From Pseudomonadota bacterium (GTDB lineage Bacteria; Myxococcota_A; UBA9042; GCA-2863065): a stretch of DNA of 34,268 bases. A program made the position numbers and the translations under genes. Below are positions 8,395 through 16,929 of this stretch, in pieces (the first letter of the stretch is position 1; the number at the start of each line of letters is the position of its first letter). The stretch lies in contig PKDL01000067.1 in NCBI GenBank assembly GCA_002863065.1, forward strand, positions 1 to 34,268, read 5' to 3'. Below the pieces are notes generated by a model. That model saw only the letters and a list, made by a program, of their open reading frames with translations. It made no database searches and was not told the origin of the DNA.

Positions 8395-9345
8395 GTGACG
8401 CTTCCAATCGACCGCATTCTTGATGCCCTTCACGAGTTTGAACGTGGCGTATTCCAACTCAATGGACCGGTTTCTCAAAGCGATATCAATGCATTAAATA
8501 CGCGACTTCCTCGTGAACTGCCTGTGATTTGGTCATCATTATTGATGCACCATGATGGGTTGGACCTACGTGGTGATCGGTATTTTGGTGCGGCGGAATG
8601 TCTTGCGCGTTGGGTACGTTGGCAACGCGATGAACTCCCCCGTTATGAAAAACAACCCGGTTGGCGGGGACAACCGCCGACGCAGCTCGTGCCGATCGCC
8701 ACCGATCTCGAAGGAAACCTGAAGTGCCTGGACCTATACACAGACCAGGTATGGGACTGGCATGGAGAGACTGGTCGGCTGACACTCTGGTTTACGTCAC
8801 TTGAGCACCTCGTCTTGTGCGCCCTGCAGTCATTATCACTCCGGTTCGACAAGGCTGGACGCCCTAAAGCGATGTCCTCGCGCCGGCAGAGCGTACTTGT
8901 GCGTGATGAATTGCTTATTCACGTCCAATTTGAGCCAGATTGTCCTTATGCCCAACTTGAATTAGGACGGTGGTTCGAGCAGTACGGCACGCCCGAAGAT
9001 GCGGTTGCTTGCTTCCGGAGAGCTGCCCAATCCTCGGTATCTACCGTGGAGGCTGCATTCGAACTCGGACGCTTCTGTATTACTCAAAAATGGTATGCAG
9101 AAGCGAGGAGGGCACTCCGAAATGCACTTGCAGTGCCTCCAGCTCCTAATCCGTTAGAGCACCAACCGCCCACCGGTATGCAGTATGCTGCACATCGACT
9201 CCTTGAGCGGCTTTACGCGCAGATTGGACAGTTGGCACTCGCCGATACTCAGAAGCAAGCTGCAGATAAGGCATTGAAGGAACACGGCTTGGGCTGGTAT
9301 GGGCATTCAGACGCTTTCAACCAAGCGCTGGACATTCTCAGATAG
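8395..9345 (+). CDS. SUKH (SMI1/KNR4) domain protein with TPR repeats
   Basis: 316 residues, GTG start. Residues ~15-155 show the SUKH-1 pattern: 'VSQSDINALNTRLPRELPVIWSSLLMHHDGL', then 'LVPIATDLEGNLKCLDL....VWDWHGETG' and 'WFTSLEHLVL'. Residues ~185-300 hold TPR-like helical pairs ('AQLELGRWFEQYGTPEDAVACFRRAAQ', 'AAFELGRFCITQKWYAEARRALRNAL'). SUKH domains often act as immunity proteins against contact-dependent or polymorphic toxins, but also occur in regulators. No toxin gene lies beside it, so a free-standing immunity, sensor or scaffold role is only a possibility. The following lipoprotein gene starts nine bases after its stop and is probably co-transcribed. Confidence 0.8.
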   Translation: MTLPIDRILDALHEFERGVFQLNGPVSQSDINALNTRLPRELPVIWSSLLMHHDGLDLRGDRYFGAAECLARWVRWQRDELPRYEKQPGWRGQPPTQLVPIATDLEGNLKCLDLYTDQVWDWHGETGRLTLWFTSLEHLVLCALQSLSLRFDKAGRPKAMSSRRQSVLVRDELLIHVQFEPDCPYAQLELGRWFEQYGTPEDAVACFRRAAQSSVSTVEAAFELGRFCITQKWYAEARRALRNALAVPPAPNPLEHQPPTGMQYAAHRLLERLYAQIGQLALADTQKQAADKALKEHGLGWYGHSDAFNQALDILR

Positions 9346-9353
9346 GGCAAGCA

Positions 9354-9767
9354 ATGAACAACGCATATATATTCAGAACGTACGTGCAAAGCATCTGCCT
9401 TGCTGGTTTCCTTGTGTTTATCGCCGCTGGCTGCACGCCGGGTATTCACGGAACTTGGGATGGTAGTGGCCATGTTGGTGTCGCGGACCGGTTTTCTATG
9501 GAAGTCGTATTCAAGTCCGATACACGTGGCAAAATTCGATACTCAGTACCAGGCAGCGAACCGAGGGCAATTCCAATGTGTCAGACTCGCGTAGATGACA
9601 AGGAGATTTCGTTTGTTATCGACCCGTCCGGTCAGACCAATTGCAGTACATTGGCTCGTCCGCTCCGGTTTGAAGGAGTTCTCGGCGCGCATGTGATCTC
9701 GGGACAGATTACAGTAAATGGTGCATCTGTCGGTATGTGGCGAGCATATAGGCGAACCCAACAGTAA
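9354..9767 (+). CDS. Small lipoprotein of unknown function
   Basis: 137 residues. The signal peptide (MNNAYIFRTYVQSICLAGFLVFIAAGC) ends in lipobox AAGC. The mature part begins 'TPGIHGTWDGSG' and alternates short strands ('FSMEVVFKSDTRGKIRYSVPG', 'KEISFVIDPSG', 'LRFEGVLGAHVISGQITVNG'). This looks like a small lipocalin-like or beta-barrel lipoprotein in which a GTW motif opens the first strand. Two Cys (MCQT and NCST) could form a disulfide. It follows the SUKH-TPR gene by eight bases with a weak AGGG, so is probably second in that operon. No specific family is assigned. Confidence 0.75.
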   Translation: MNNAYIFRTYVQSICLAGFLVFIAAGCTPGIHGTWDGSGHVGVADRFSMEVVFKSDTRGKIRYSVPGSEPRAIPMCQTRVDDKEISFVIDPSGQTNCSTLARPLRFEGVLGAHVISGQITVNGASVGMWRAYRRTQQ

Positions 9768-9797
9768 GCGGTTTAGAGCGCCTAGACTGCCGTCTAT

Positions 9798-10673
9798 TCA
9801 GCGTTGGTATTCGGGTAATACAACTCCATCAGGCCACGCGGTACGATGTAATTTCAAGTATGCGGAGCGTCTGAGGCCCTCTAGGTATGCCTCACGGTTT
9901 TGCCTGACGACGCGTGGACAGAGTTCCGCCAGCACCTCCGCCCGGACTTGGTGGTCATCAAGACCTTTCGCAGCAGGGGCCTCGTATTCAATCAGTAGCG
10001 GTACTCGGATTGTGCCTGGTGTCGTGATGAACGCTGCCTCTCCGGGGCCGAGTCGTTGGAGTGCTTCAGTCAGTTCTCTTGGTGCACTGGATTCTCCCGA
10101 TTCACTCACATGGAGCGTATATTGCTGGAATCGAATGACACCTGGGGGGTGCTTCGCGGACAGCCAGAGAAGGTGCAGTTCATCGGCAGCGGTGAGTATT
10201 TCTACCAGTGGACCCCAATGTGTTTCTGCCCATGTGGTGAGTGGCAACGCGCACCCGAATGACGGATCCCAGCAATGCAGGGTAAGTTCCGCAAGCCGGT
10301 AGAGGTGCCCATGAACGAATCGAGGTCGCATGGCTTGGTACATGAGCTGTAAGTCTCTTTCTTTCAGGCGTCCGCATACGACCCGTTCAGAGACGACATT
10401 GTTGAGAAACGCCTCCGCGCGTGCCGCTGGTTCTGTCGGAAGATTTGGCACAAGCCCCGACTGCCTCGCCTCCTGTAAAAGCAATACGCGATTTAGTAGT
10501 GTCCGGAGGGCGTCCAATTGCGCTTTTGGACCTTTGGCCTCGCGTGCCGCCTCGGCTATCTCTGAACGGCGGAGCTGTCGAAATCCGACCTCTAGTGCGA
10601 CGGGATCGTCTATCGGTGGGCTTTGGAGTGCCGAGACCGCAGTCAGAGCACTCATGAGAAGTGCTAGTTGCAT
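9798..10673 (-). CDS. SurA/parvulin-like periplasmic chaperone, probably degenerate
   Basis: 291 residues with a short signal peptide (MQLALLMSALTAVSA). The layout follows SurA/PpiC-type foldases: an N-terminal helical domain ('LRTLLNRVLLLQEARQSGL', typical 'l..lI...ll...a...gi'), then a parvulin-like segment ending 'LTEALQRLGPGEAAFITTPGTIRVPLLIEYEAPAAKGLD', and a final helix 'YLEGLRRSAYLKLHR'. The usual isomerase motifs around the active-site His pair are not clear, and a CWDPSFGC insertion is unusual, so it may be a chaperone without prolyl isomerase activity. The start overlaps the end of the upstream lipoprotein gene by 10 bases, which indicates one transcript. Confidence 0.7.
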   Translation of the reverse strand: MQLALLMSALTAVSALQSPPIDDPVALEVGFRQLRRSEIAEAAREAKGPKAQLDALRTLLNRVLLLQEARQSGLVPNLPTEPAARAEAFLNNVVSERVVCGRLKERDLQLMYQAMRPRFVHGHLYRLAELTLHCWDPSFGCALPLTTWAETHWGPLVEILTAADELHLLWLSAKHPPGVIRFQQYTLHVSESGESSAPRELTEALQRLGPGEAAFITTPGTIRVPLLIEYEAPAAKGLDDHQVRAEVLAELCPRVVRQNREAYLEGLRRSAYLKLHRTAWPDGVVLPEYQR

Positions 10674-11242
10674 CCACCATCTGCAGTATTGACTATTAGC
10701 CGTGGGGCAATGCGGATTGAAAGCTGTTCAGGTTGTTCATCCGCCTTCACGTCCATGCGCAGCTGCCAAGGGGTCCCAACGCGATATACCGCAGTGAGAG
10801 CCTCGTTAGCTTCTGCAGCAATATCGATCGCCGTGTCGCTAAACAGGGTTTGATTTTGACTGGCCTCCAGCGTCCCGGCCCAGGTGAACATCGGCGATTC
10901 GACTGTGTCACCTACGATGACCGCCGTGAGCTCGAAGGATCCGCCGTTACCACCTTGAACCGAATTTACCGCAGTAAAGCTGTTGTCTACATCGATCTTC
11001 ACACATTCCACCGCGCCCTCTACTTCTGAGAATCCAGGTGTATCATCAGGCGAGATGGTGGCGACTAAGGAGCTTTTACCGGCGAAGGGGGCATCTATCC
11101 GGATATCTAGATCGACACCTTCGACCACAGTGGCATCGCCGCATGCCAGAGCAAAGAGGGAATAACAGATTAGGCTTAGACCACGAGCATAGTGGCTGAA
11201 TACAGATATCTGATTGGGAGATAGGGGGATTTTTCTTTTCAT
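10664..11242 (-). CDS. Lipoprotein of unknown function, co-transcribed with the SurA-like gene
   Basis: 192 residues. A basic N-region (MKRKIPLSPNQ) and hydrophobic stretch end in lipobox ALAC. A GAGAG lies upstream of the ATG. The mature protein is rich in beta-type segments and acidic residues ('VDLDIRIDAPFAGKSSLVATISPDDTPGFSEVEGAVECVKIDVDN', 'WQLRMDVKADEQPEQLSIRIAPRLIVNTADGGCN'). The final Cys, two residues from the end, probably pairs with the internal VECV Cys. The stop overlaps the next gene, suggesting that the SurA-like protein helps fold or shuttle this or similar lipoproteins; that link is inference. No family is recognised. Confidence 0.75.
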   Translation of the reverse strand: MKRKIPLSPNQISVFSHYARGLSLICYSLFALACGDATVVEGVDLDIRIDAPFAGKSSLVATISPDDTPGFSEVEGAVECVKIDVDNSFTAVNSVQGGNGGSFELTAVIVGDTVESPMFTWAGTLEASQNQTLFSDTAIDIAAEANEALTAVYRVGTPWQLRMDVKADEQPEQLSIRIAPRLIVNTADGGCN

Positions 11243-11329
11243 CTTTACTCTCTAAATGGCTCCAGAAAATTACCATGCAAGCGATCTGATTGGAATCGTC
11301 GCCTTGCGACAGTTACACTCCGGATTACC

Positions 11330-13108
11330 GTGTTAAAGCATACCTACCGTCTTTTGGTCATTACTGCGGCGTTGAACGTTTCATGCCTCATATCCTGCGC
11401 GGAGCCAAACGGCCCGGTGTCGTCTGTGCTACTCACCCAAGGAGAGACGTATACTCGCATTGGAACATCCGAAGGAGAATCATTACGGCTACAAATCGAT
11501 GCCGATGCCGGTTGGATTGTACGTTTTAGAGCATGGTCTGTGGGTGTCCTTGCGGGCGTTGAGGTCACAATTAAGAACGCCAATGAAGAGGTCGTCTACC
11601 AGGATACAGGTCAGGGAACAGAGCTGCGCGTAGACGGCTTTAGAGTGGTGACGGATGGGCTGTATACGGCGACAGTTCGATGGCTGGAAGGTAGCGGAGT
11701 AGCCGGATACAGGTTCGATGTAGTGGGTTTATCGAGTGATCGCCTTCAGGTACAATCCAGACCCTCATTGAGCACGCCCCTTGCGGGACACCGGGCTGTG
11801 CTATTACCCGACGGACGCTTGTTAGTCACAGGGGGCCATACTGTGGGTTCAGGCCTCGCTGCCGGTCAACTTATTCCGGTCGCCACCACCACGCTCATCA
11901 ATCCTGAGACGGGCGAGTCGGGCCCAGGTCAACAGATGCTTGATGCGAGGGCGTACCATGCCACGGCAGTATTTCCTGGCGGCCCTTATCAGGGGCAAGT
12001 CCTCATTGCGGGGGGGCTTGGTACTGCGGGAGATGCCCTCATTACCACTGAAATCTTCAATCCCGAAACCGGAGACTTCACGCGTGGTCCTGATTTACCA
12101 GAGCCTCGAGCCTATTTGGATGCTCTGCCAATACGTGTGCCTTTAGACAGTGAACCATTATTCCTGGATAACAACATTGTGTTGGCTTTCGGAGAACGCA
12201 CACGGCGAGGACCGCAGCATAGCTTTGCTGACGGGCTCTACTCAGAAGTAGACGAGAATCGCCGAGAAATTTGGCGTACTGACGGGGAGGTCGTGCAGCG
12301 CATATCCAACGGCGACAGTGCTGCCTTGCTTGAAACCGGGCGCTTGTTCGGCCGTATGGTGTTTCAGCCATCTTCGCGTTCCATCATGTTCATTGGAGGG
12401 GGAATCGATACGATTCCGACGGCAGCGGGATGTCAACAAGCACCGAATAATGTCTGCCACTGTACGAGTGCAGAAGTCCCGCTTTGTACCGAATTCAGTG
12501 ATTGCCAGGATGGTCAATGCGAAACGATTCGAAGCTATACTAGGAAAGACCTGGCCACCGATGTTGTCGAGGTGCATCGCGACGGTCAGAGATTTACGCT
12601 GCCACCTTCAGGTCGTCTCAACCGCGCTCGTGCAGCCTTCGGTATAGCTCAACTATCTGGAGACCGTGTTTTGGTGGCTGGCGGTGTGTCTGCTGTGCGG
12701 CGTAATTTTTGGGCCAACGAAGCCAGGTTGATGGAAGCACCGGATACTATTGACTCTGTCGAATTGTGGACGCCGAGCGATCCGGCGTCTGGCATTGATG
12801 GGACGTGGCGAGTATTGCTTCCATTGTCAGTTCCCCGAGAACACTTTAGTCTCGCGTTACTTGCGGATGGCGGCGTATATGCCATTGGGGGCATGACTCC
12901 TATGCCAGGGGGACACCGGGGGGTGGACCTCATCGAGCGGTATGATGACGATATATTGCGATTCATACCGGTCGGGAATTTGGTACGCGGTCAAGCGGCA
13001 TCACAGGTCATACTAACTGAAGATGCACGAGAGGCCTGGCTCCTTGGTGGTGAGGCTCGGAATGTGCCTTCAAATTCGATTGAGACAGTGACTCTGCTGA
13101 GCGAATAA
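11330..13108 (+). CDS. Kelch-repeat lipoprotein
   Basis: 592 residues from a GTG start. The signal peptide MLKHTYRLLVITAALNVSCLISC gives a lipobox-like LISC. Residues ~35-130 look like a small beta-sandwich resembling the pre-peptidase C-terminal fold. After that come at least five Kelch-type motifs ('GHRAVLLPDGRLLVTGGH', 'YHATAVFPGG..GQVLIAGGLG', 'GRMVFQPSSRSIMFIGGG', 'AAFGIAQLSGDRVLVAGGVS', 'EHFSLALLADGGVYAIGGM'), giving a beta-propeller. Between blades sits a Cys-rich insertion with 'CTEFSDCQDGQC', a pattern common in secreted proteins of Myxococcota. No catalytic residues are visible, so a binding or scaffold role at the cell surface is likely. TACACT at 11314 is the only promoter-like hexamer near the start, and it is weak. 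Confidence 0.9.
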   Translation: MLKHTYRLLVITAALNVSCLISCAEPNGPVSSVLLTQGETYTRIGTSEGESLRLQIDADAGWIVRFRAWSVGVLAGVEVTIKNANEEVVYQDTGQGTELRVDGFRVVTDGLYTATVRWLEGSGVAGYRFDVVGLSSDRLQVQSRPSLSTPLAGHRAVLLPDGRLLVTGGHTVGSGLAAGQLIPVATTTLINPETGESGPGQQMLDARAYHATAVFPGGPYQGQVLIAGGLGTAGDALITTEIFNPETGDFTRGPDLPEPRAYLDALPIRVPLDSEPLFLDNNIVLAFGERTRRGPQHSFADGLYSEVDENRREIWRTDGEVVQRISNGDSAALLETGRLFGRMVFQPSSRSIMFIGGGIDTIPTAAGCQQAPNNVCHCTSAEVPLCTEFSDCQDGQCETIRSYTRKDLATDVVEVHRDGQRFTLPPSGRLNRARAAFGIAQLSGDRVLVAGGVSAVRRNFWANEARLMEAPDTIDSVELWTPSDPASGIDGTWRVLLPLSVPREHFSLALLADGGVYAIGGMTPMPGGHRGVDLIERYDDDILRFIPVGNLVRGQAASQVILTEDAREAWLLGGEARNVPSNSIETVTLLSE

Positions 13109-13158
13109 AATTAATTGACCGTTAGGAGGAAGATTATCACGGTAGCTCACGGACCCAT

Positions 13159-13193
13159 TTGATATCTTTACACATACTGCTAACCTTCTCGCT
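13159..13193 (+). promoter_or_regulatory. Possible promoter with short or no leader for the VWA/FHA operon
   Basis: TTGATA (13159-13164), a 16-base spacer and TAACCT (13181-13186), ending seven bases before the GTG at 13194. No Shine-Dalgarno lies at the start. An orphan AGGAGGA at 13125-13131 has no usable start codon after it in any sensible reading frame. Confidence 0.35.
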
Positions 13194-14936
13194 GTGCGAA
13201 TCATGTCCCAATGCCGACGACTCCAACCGATCTCTTTCAGGTGGTCCATCGGGTTGATGTTCGCGACACTTTTTTGCGCATTGCCGTCCACGGCAGAGCC
13301 GCTTCGGATAACCATCGCGTTGGACCTCCATAAGGATGCCGCTGACTTCTCGTTGCGCCAGTCCTTTCGTCCCTTGTTCGAATCGCTCCAGAATGATGAC
13401 TTAGTTGGTATTTGGGCGATTGCTCCCGAAGAAGAGCAAATTCATCCGATTTCACCGGGAGACCAAAGGGAGTCAATGGCGCGTTCAGTTCAAAGAACGT
13501 CGCTTCGAACTCGGCCACGAGCATTGCTGCAAACTGTCGATGTAATGATGAATCACGTACAGCAGACGTTCGTAGAAAGCGGTCTAGACGGAAAACGGGT
13601 GATGATTCTCTTATCGTCCGGTCCTGATTCGAGTTCCATGCAAGCAGGCGAGCTACTCGAACTACTCCGTGCAGCTCAAGTAGAAGTTCACTCAGTCTTG
13701 GTAGGCCCCCGCGCTGCTCCCGTCGCTGAGACATTGGCTCGCGAGACCAAGGGACGCGCCTATCGAGCGTCATCGCCCGCGGATGTCGAGAGCCAGCTTG
13801 CGGCATTAGTTGCGAGCCTGGGGCGCCTGCGCCGGGGCGAACCTCAGGCAGTACAACCAACGCCTGAAAACCTTGAGAAAGAACCCGCGAGTACGGACCT
13901 GCCGGGTACACAGACGCCTAAATCAGCAGCCGTTGTAACTCACGAACCTCCTGCCGACACCCCCGAAGGTGTTGCGGCTGGCGCCAACACAGATTCTGAT
14001 TCGGATGCAGAATCGCAACCGTCGAGGACCTACAAAGATGTACTCGAAGAGACGCGTGATTCTACCCAGACTCCATCCGAAGGCTCGAATGCATACACGG
14101 AGTCAGCAGATAGCGCGGAGAGTGCTGCCGATGATTCCGGTAAATCCTGGCTCCTGTGGTTTGGTTTGAGCCTGTTGCTCCTCGCGACGGTAGCGGCCTT
14201 TCTTTGGTGGAGGAAGTCAACGGAGCCAGCTGTTGAATCCGAGATAGCCCCGCCTGAACCTGCCCTACCTGTGGTGAATTACCACCAGTATTTCAGCACG
14301 GGTACAGGGAGCGCGTCCTCATCTGTCGGAGCCAATAGAGAGGCCACATTCACTCCACTATCACTGGGAGCACAGTTCACTGTTCGTTGCGATAAATCTG
14401 TCACGCGTATTGGCCGAAAGCCGGACAACGATATCGTGTTGGAGCATAGTGGCGTTTCAGGTCACCATGCCGAACTGCAATGGCGTAATGGCTCATTATA
14501 TGCGGTGGATCTGGGTAGTACGAACGGAACGTACCTAGATGATTTGCGAATCGAAGAGCAAGCACTCATTTCGGGGCAAGTACTGCGCTTCGATGCGATC
14601 GGTTTTCAAGTATCTGTGACCACAGAACATGCTGCGACGCCGGCACAATCTGCTCCTCAGAGCATTGAAGATAAGACCATGGTGCTGAACGCGGATGATC
14701 CGATGCTTCTCGAAATGATAGAGTCTTCGCAGCCGTCGGAACCCGTTTTAGAGGCGACGGCGATGATCGACTCCCTGGACGAGATGGAAATACGTCACCA
14801 CAAATGCCTTCGTCATACTAATCGAATTGCTCATGATGTCTGCAGCATTTGCACGCGTCCATATTGCTCCGAGTGTCTGGTAGAGGTAATGGGCGACCTT
14901 GTTTGTTCGAAGTGTCGGGCGGTAGGTCATGTCTGA
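13194..14936 (+). CDS. Membrane protein: VWA-like domain, TM helix, FHA domain, double zinc finger
   Basis: 580 residues; the GTG at 13194 or the ATG at 13203 could start it. A signal peptide ends near 'FCALPSTAEP'. Residues ~37-205 have a VWA-like alternating fold, but the metal site is degraded (DLHKD for DxSxS, LLSSGPD for the usual TDG). A Thr/Ser/Glu-rich linker leads to one TM helix (~316-338), so the VWA-like part faces the periplasm. Cytoplasmic residues ~392-475 form an FHA domain with the canonical IGRKPDNDIVL, S..H and STNGT signatures. Residues ~536-574 carry CxxH-x8-CxxC-x4-CxxC-x9-CxxC, eight ligands for two zinc ions, B-box-like. Between them lie acidic Thr segments (EDKTMVLNADD; LEATAMIDSLDE) that could be kinase targets. 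The stop overlaps the histidine kinase start by eight bases. Confidence 0.9.
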   Translation: MRIMSQCRRLQPISFRWSIGLMFATLFCALPSTAEPLRITIALDLHKDAADFSLRQSFRPLFESLQNDDLVGIWAIAPEEEQIHPISPGDQRESMARSVQRTSLRTRPRALLQTVDVMMNHVQQTFVESGLDGKRVMILLSSGPDSSSMQAGELLELLRAAQVEVHSVLVGPRAAPVAETLARETKGRAYRASSPADVESQLAALVASLGRLRRGEPQAVQPTPENLEKEPASTDLPGTQTPKSAAVVTHEPPADTPEGVAAGANTDSDSDAESQPSRTYKDVLEETRDSTQTPSEGSNAYTESADSAESAADDSGKSWLLWFGLSLLLLATVAAFLWWRKSTEPAVESEIAPPEPALPVVNYHQYFSTGTGSASSSVGANREATFTPLSLGAQFTVRCDKSVTRIGRKPDNDIVLEHSGVSGHHAELQWRNGSLYAVDLGSTNGTYLDDLRIEEQALISGQVLRFDAIGFQVSVTTEHAATPAQSAPQSIEDKTMVLNADDPMLLEMIESSQPSEPVLEATAMIDSLDEMEIRHHKCLRHTNRIAHDVCSICTRPYCSECLVEVMGDLVCSKCRAVGHV

Positions 14937-16641
14937 ACAACCTATCGCTTTGGCGGTGATCATTCGCACTGGTCGGTACTCTGGTCAGCGGTACCGGATT
15001 TTTGATGGGATGGTAATTGGTCGCGGTTCGCAAGCGCATGTCTACCTGCCTGATAGCAAGGCCTCGCGCCGGCACGCGGTAATCGCGGTCGGCGAGGAAG
15101 GTGTGCATCTGAACGATCTTTCGAGTCACAATGGCACGTGGGTCAATGGAGAACGCGTCACAGACCGCGAGTTGCAGCATACGGATATGATCCAGATTGG
15201 CGAGAGTCGCTTAGAAGTGGTCGCCGACTCGGTCCACGCGCCGATTTCTGATGCTATTGCTCCGCCGACGATTGTTCTCTCCGCTCGGATGGAGCGACCA
15301 CCGACGCTGGATGAGGTGGAAAGCGAGCAATTTCTCACGTCGGAAGGTCTCCCCACATCGCTCGAAATTGAATCGGGTGATCGCAATGCAGCCAGTGTTG
15401 CACTGACGAAAGCACGTCACTACGCGTTGGTGGTTGCGGTGGCGCGCGCGTTGGGTGCGGGGTTACGGGTAGACCAGATCATTTCACGCTCGCTCGACCT
15501 CCTGCTTCGAGTCATCGGCGGTGATGCTGCATATGTCGTACTTGTAGATCCGGCAACTGGTAACCTCATCCCGCATTCCGGACGTGGTCAAGATGGTGGG
15601 GATGTCCAATTCGAGGCCAGCTCCGGTGTTCTAGAGTGGGTGGTCAAGAATCGCACTGCCGTGGTGTCATCGAACGCGACTGAAGACGATCGATTCAATC
15701 AGCAGCGGTCTGTAGTGCTCCTACAGATGGGTTCATTTATGGCGGCTCCAATGCTGCTTGGCGACCGCGTGCTTGGCGTGGTGCAACTTGTCGATAATAC
15801 CGGGCGCAGCGGGTTTTCTGACGAGGCATTAGAGCTTCTGCGTGTCATCGCACCGGTGCTGGCGACTGCCCTAGAAAATGCTCAGCTAATCGAGTTGAAA
15901 GAAGACACGATTGAGCAATTACAGCTCGCTCACGAAAAATTGATTGATACGCAGCGGCAGCTCTTAGAACGTGAGCGCATGGCCGCTCTGGGTCGATTCT
16001 CGAGTGGGTTGGCTCACGAGGTAAGGAACTTGATGGGTCCGTTTATGCTCGCCGATTTATTGCGAACCAAGTATCCGGAAGACAGCGAGTTGCAGGAAGT
16101 TACCCACCTTATGACTGAAGCCTATGAGCGTATCGCTGCAGTTGTGGAAGAAACCAGGCAGCTCACGAAGGGTGAACTCGGGCAAAAGCTCAACCTGACT
16201 GAAGGCAGCATGGATGAAGTCGTACACTCTGCGGTCCGGCTGGCGCAATGTGATGCGAGAACCCGGGCCCATAATGTCAGCATAGACATCCCGGAGCACG
16301 CTGATTTTCAATTCGATGTCGGTCGAATAAAGCAAGTTCTGCTCAATCTCATTCGTAATGCGAGTGACGCTATGGTGGAGCCTGGTGAAATAACGGTCGC
16401 TGCACGCTACGACGTGGAGCAGGATGTCGTATTGGTGTCTGTCCGCGATACTGGATGCGGTATTCCCGAGGATCAGATAGCGGAGATATGGGAACCTTTC
16501 ATGACCACTAAGGGCCAAGAGGGTACCGGTTTGGGACTGGACTTCTGCCGAGCGATTGTCGAAGCGCATGAGGGGCAAATACGTTGTGAATCAGTCGAGA
16601 GTGTAGGCTCTACATTTGTCTTCAGCTTGCCCTTGAAATAG
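14929..16641 (+). CDS. FHA-GAF histidine kinase (NtrB-like transmitter)
   Basis: 570 residues, soluble. Residues ~20-100 are an FHA domain ('VIGRGSQAHVYLPDSKASRRHAVI', 'LSSHNGTWVNG'), ~170-325 a GAF domain, then a coiled-coil linker. The dimerisation/phosphoacceptor box 'ALGRFSSGLAHEVRN' has His363. The ATPase domain shows N-box 'LLNLIRNASDAM', G1 'DTGCGIPE', F-box 'EPFMTTK' and G2 'GTGLGL'. The kinase core resembles the NtrB group; no receiver domain or cognate regulator is adjacent. The FHA should dock it to a phospho-threonine protein, with candidates the neighbour encoded upstream or the large kinase-regulator. It starts inside the end of the preceding gene, which indicates coupled translation. 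After the FHA there is a 'PTIVLSARME' segment similar to the TMVL segment of the neighbour. Confidence 0.95.
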   Translation: MSEQPIALAVIIRTGRYSGQRYRIFDGMVIGRGSQAHVYLPDSKASRRHAVIAVGEEGVHLNDLSSHNGTWVNGERVTDRELQHTDMIQIGESRLEVVADSVHAPISDAIAPPTIVLSARMERPPTLDEVESEQFLTSEGLPTSLEIESGDRNAASVALTKARHYALVVAVARALGAGLRVDQIISRSLDLLLRVIGGDAAYVVLVDPATGNLIPHSGRGQDGGDVQFEASSGVLEWVVKNRTAVVSSNATEDDRFNQQRSVVLLQMGSFMAAPMLLGDRVLGVVQLVDNTGRSGFSDEALELLRVIAPVLATALENAQLIELKEDTIEQLQLAHEKLIDTQRQLLERERMAALGRFSSGLAHEVRNLMGPFMLADLLRTKYPEDSELQEVTHLMTEAYERIAAVVEETRQLTKGELGQKLNLTEGSMDEVVHSAVRLAQCDARTRAHNVSIDIPEHADFQFDVGRIKQVLLNLIRNASDAMVEPGEITVAARYDVEQDVVLVSVRDTGCGIPEDQIAEIWEPFMTTKGQEGTGLGLDFCRAIVEAHEGQIRCESVESVGSTFVFSLPLK

Positions 16642-16644
16642 TTC

Positions 16645-16929
16645 ATGGCGTTGCCGAAAAGACCAACATTCTTGCGACGGTCCGCGATGGCACATAGGCT
16701 CGCTTCGGCTTATAGCGTTCTTCTTGTGCTGGTGTGGTGTAGTTGCCAAGCTGTCACGGATGCGGAGTGCATATCGGTTTGCACGCATCTGGAGCACGTA
16801 TATGAGCGGCCCTATCGGCGGTGCCAGGCGCATTGCAAAGGACATGGGCAGCGTAAACGACTAGAGTGCTTAAACACGGCGGCTTCGAAGCAAGATGTTC
16901 AAAACTGTATGCCACAAGATGCTCGTTGA
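16645..16929 (+). CDS. Small Cys-rich exported protein, paralogue 1
   Basis: 94 residues, starting three bases after the histidine kinase stop. A basic N-region and a hydrophobic stretch (SAYSVLLVLVWCSC) suggest export; the WCSC is not a canonical lipobox. The mature part has CISVC-x13-CQAHC-x10-C-x12-C. The last block (CxxxC-x10-C-x12-C, with an Ala and an Asp before the final Cys) is repeated with identical spacing in the next gene. The paired CX3C motifs and helical sequence between them suggest a disulfide-stapled helical hairpin. No family name is known to me. No clear Shine-Dalgarno is present, so translation is probably coupled to the kinase gene. Confidence 0.7.
   Translation: MALPKRPTFLRRSAMAHRLASAYSVLLVLVWCSCQAVTDAECISVCTHLEHVYERPYRRCQAHCKGHGQRKRLECLNTAASKQDVQNCMPQDAR

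Noticed and set aside
13125-13145. AGGAGGA suggesting a small gene before the VWA/FHA operon
   Set aside because: No ATG, GTG or TTG at a suitable distance; the frame leading to the next gene has a TAG at 13143.
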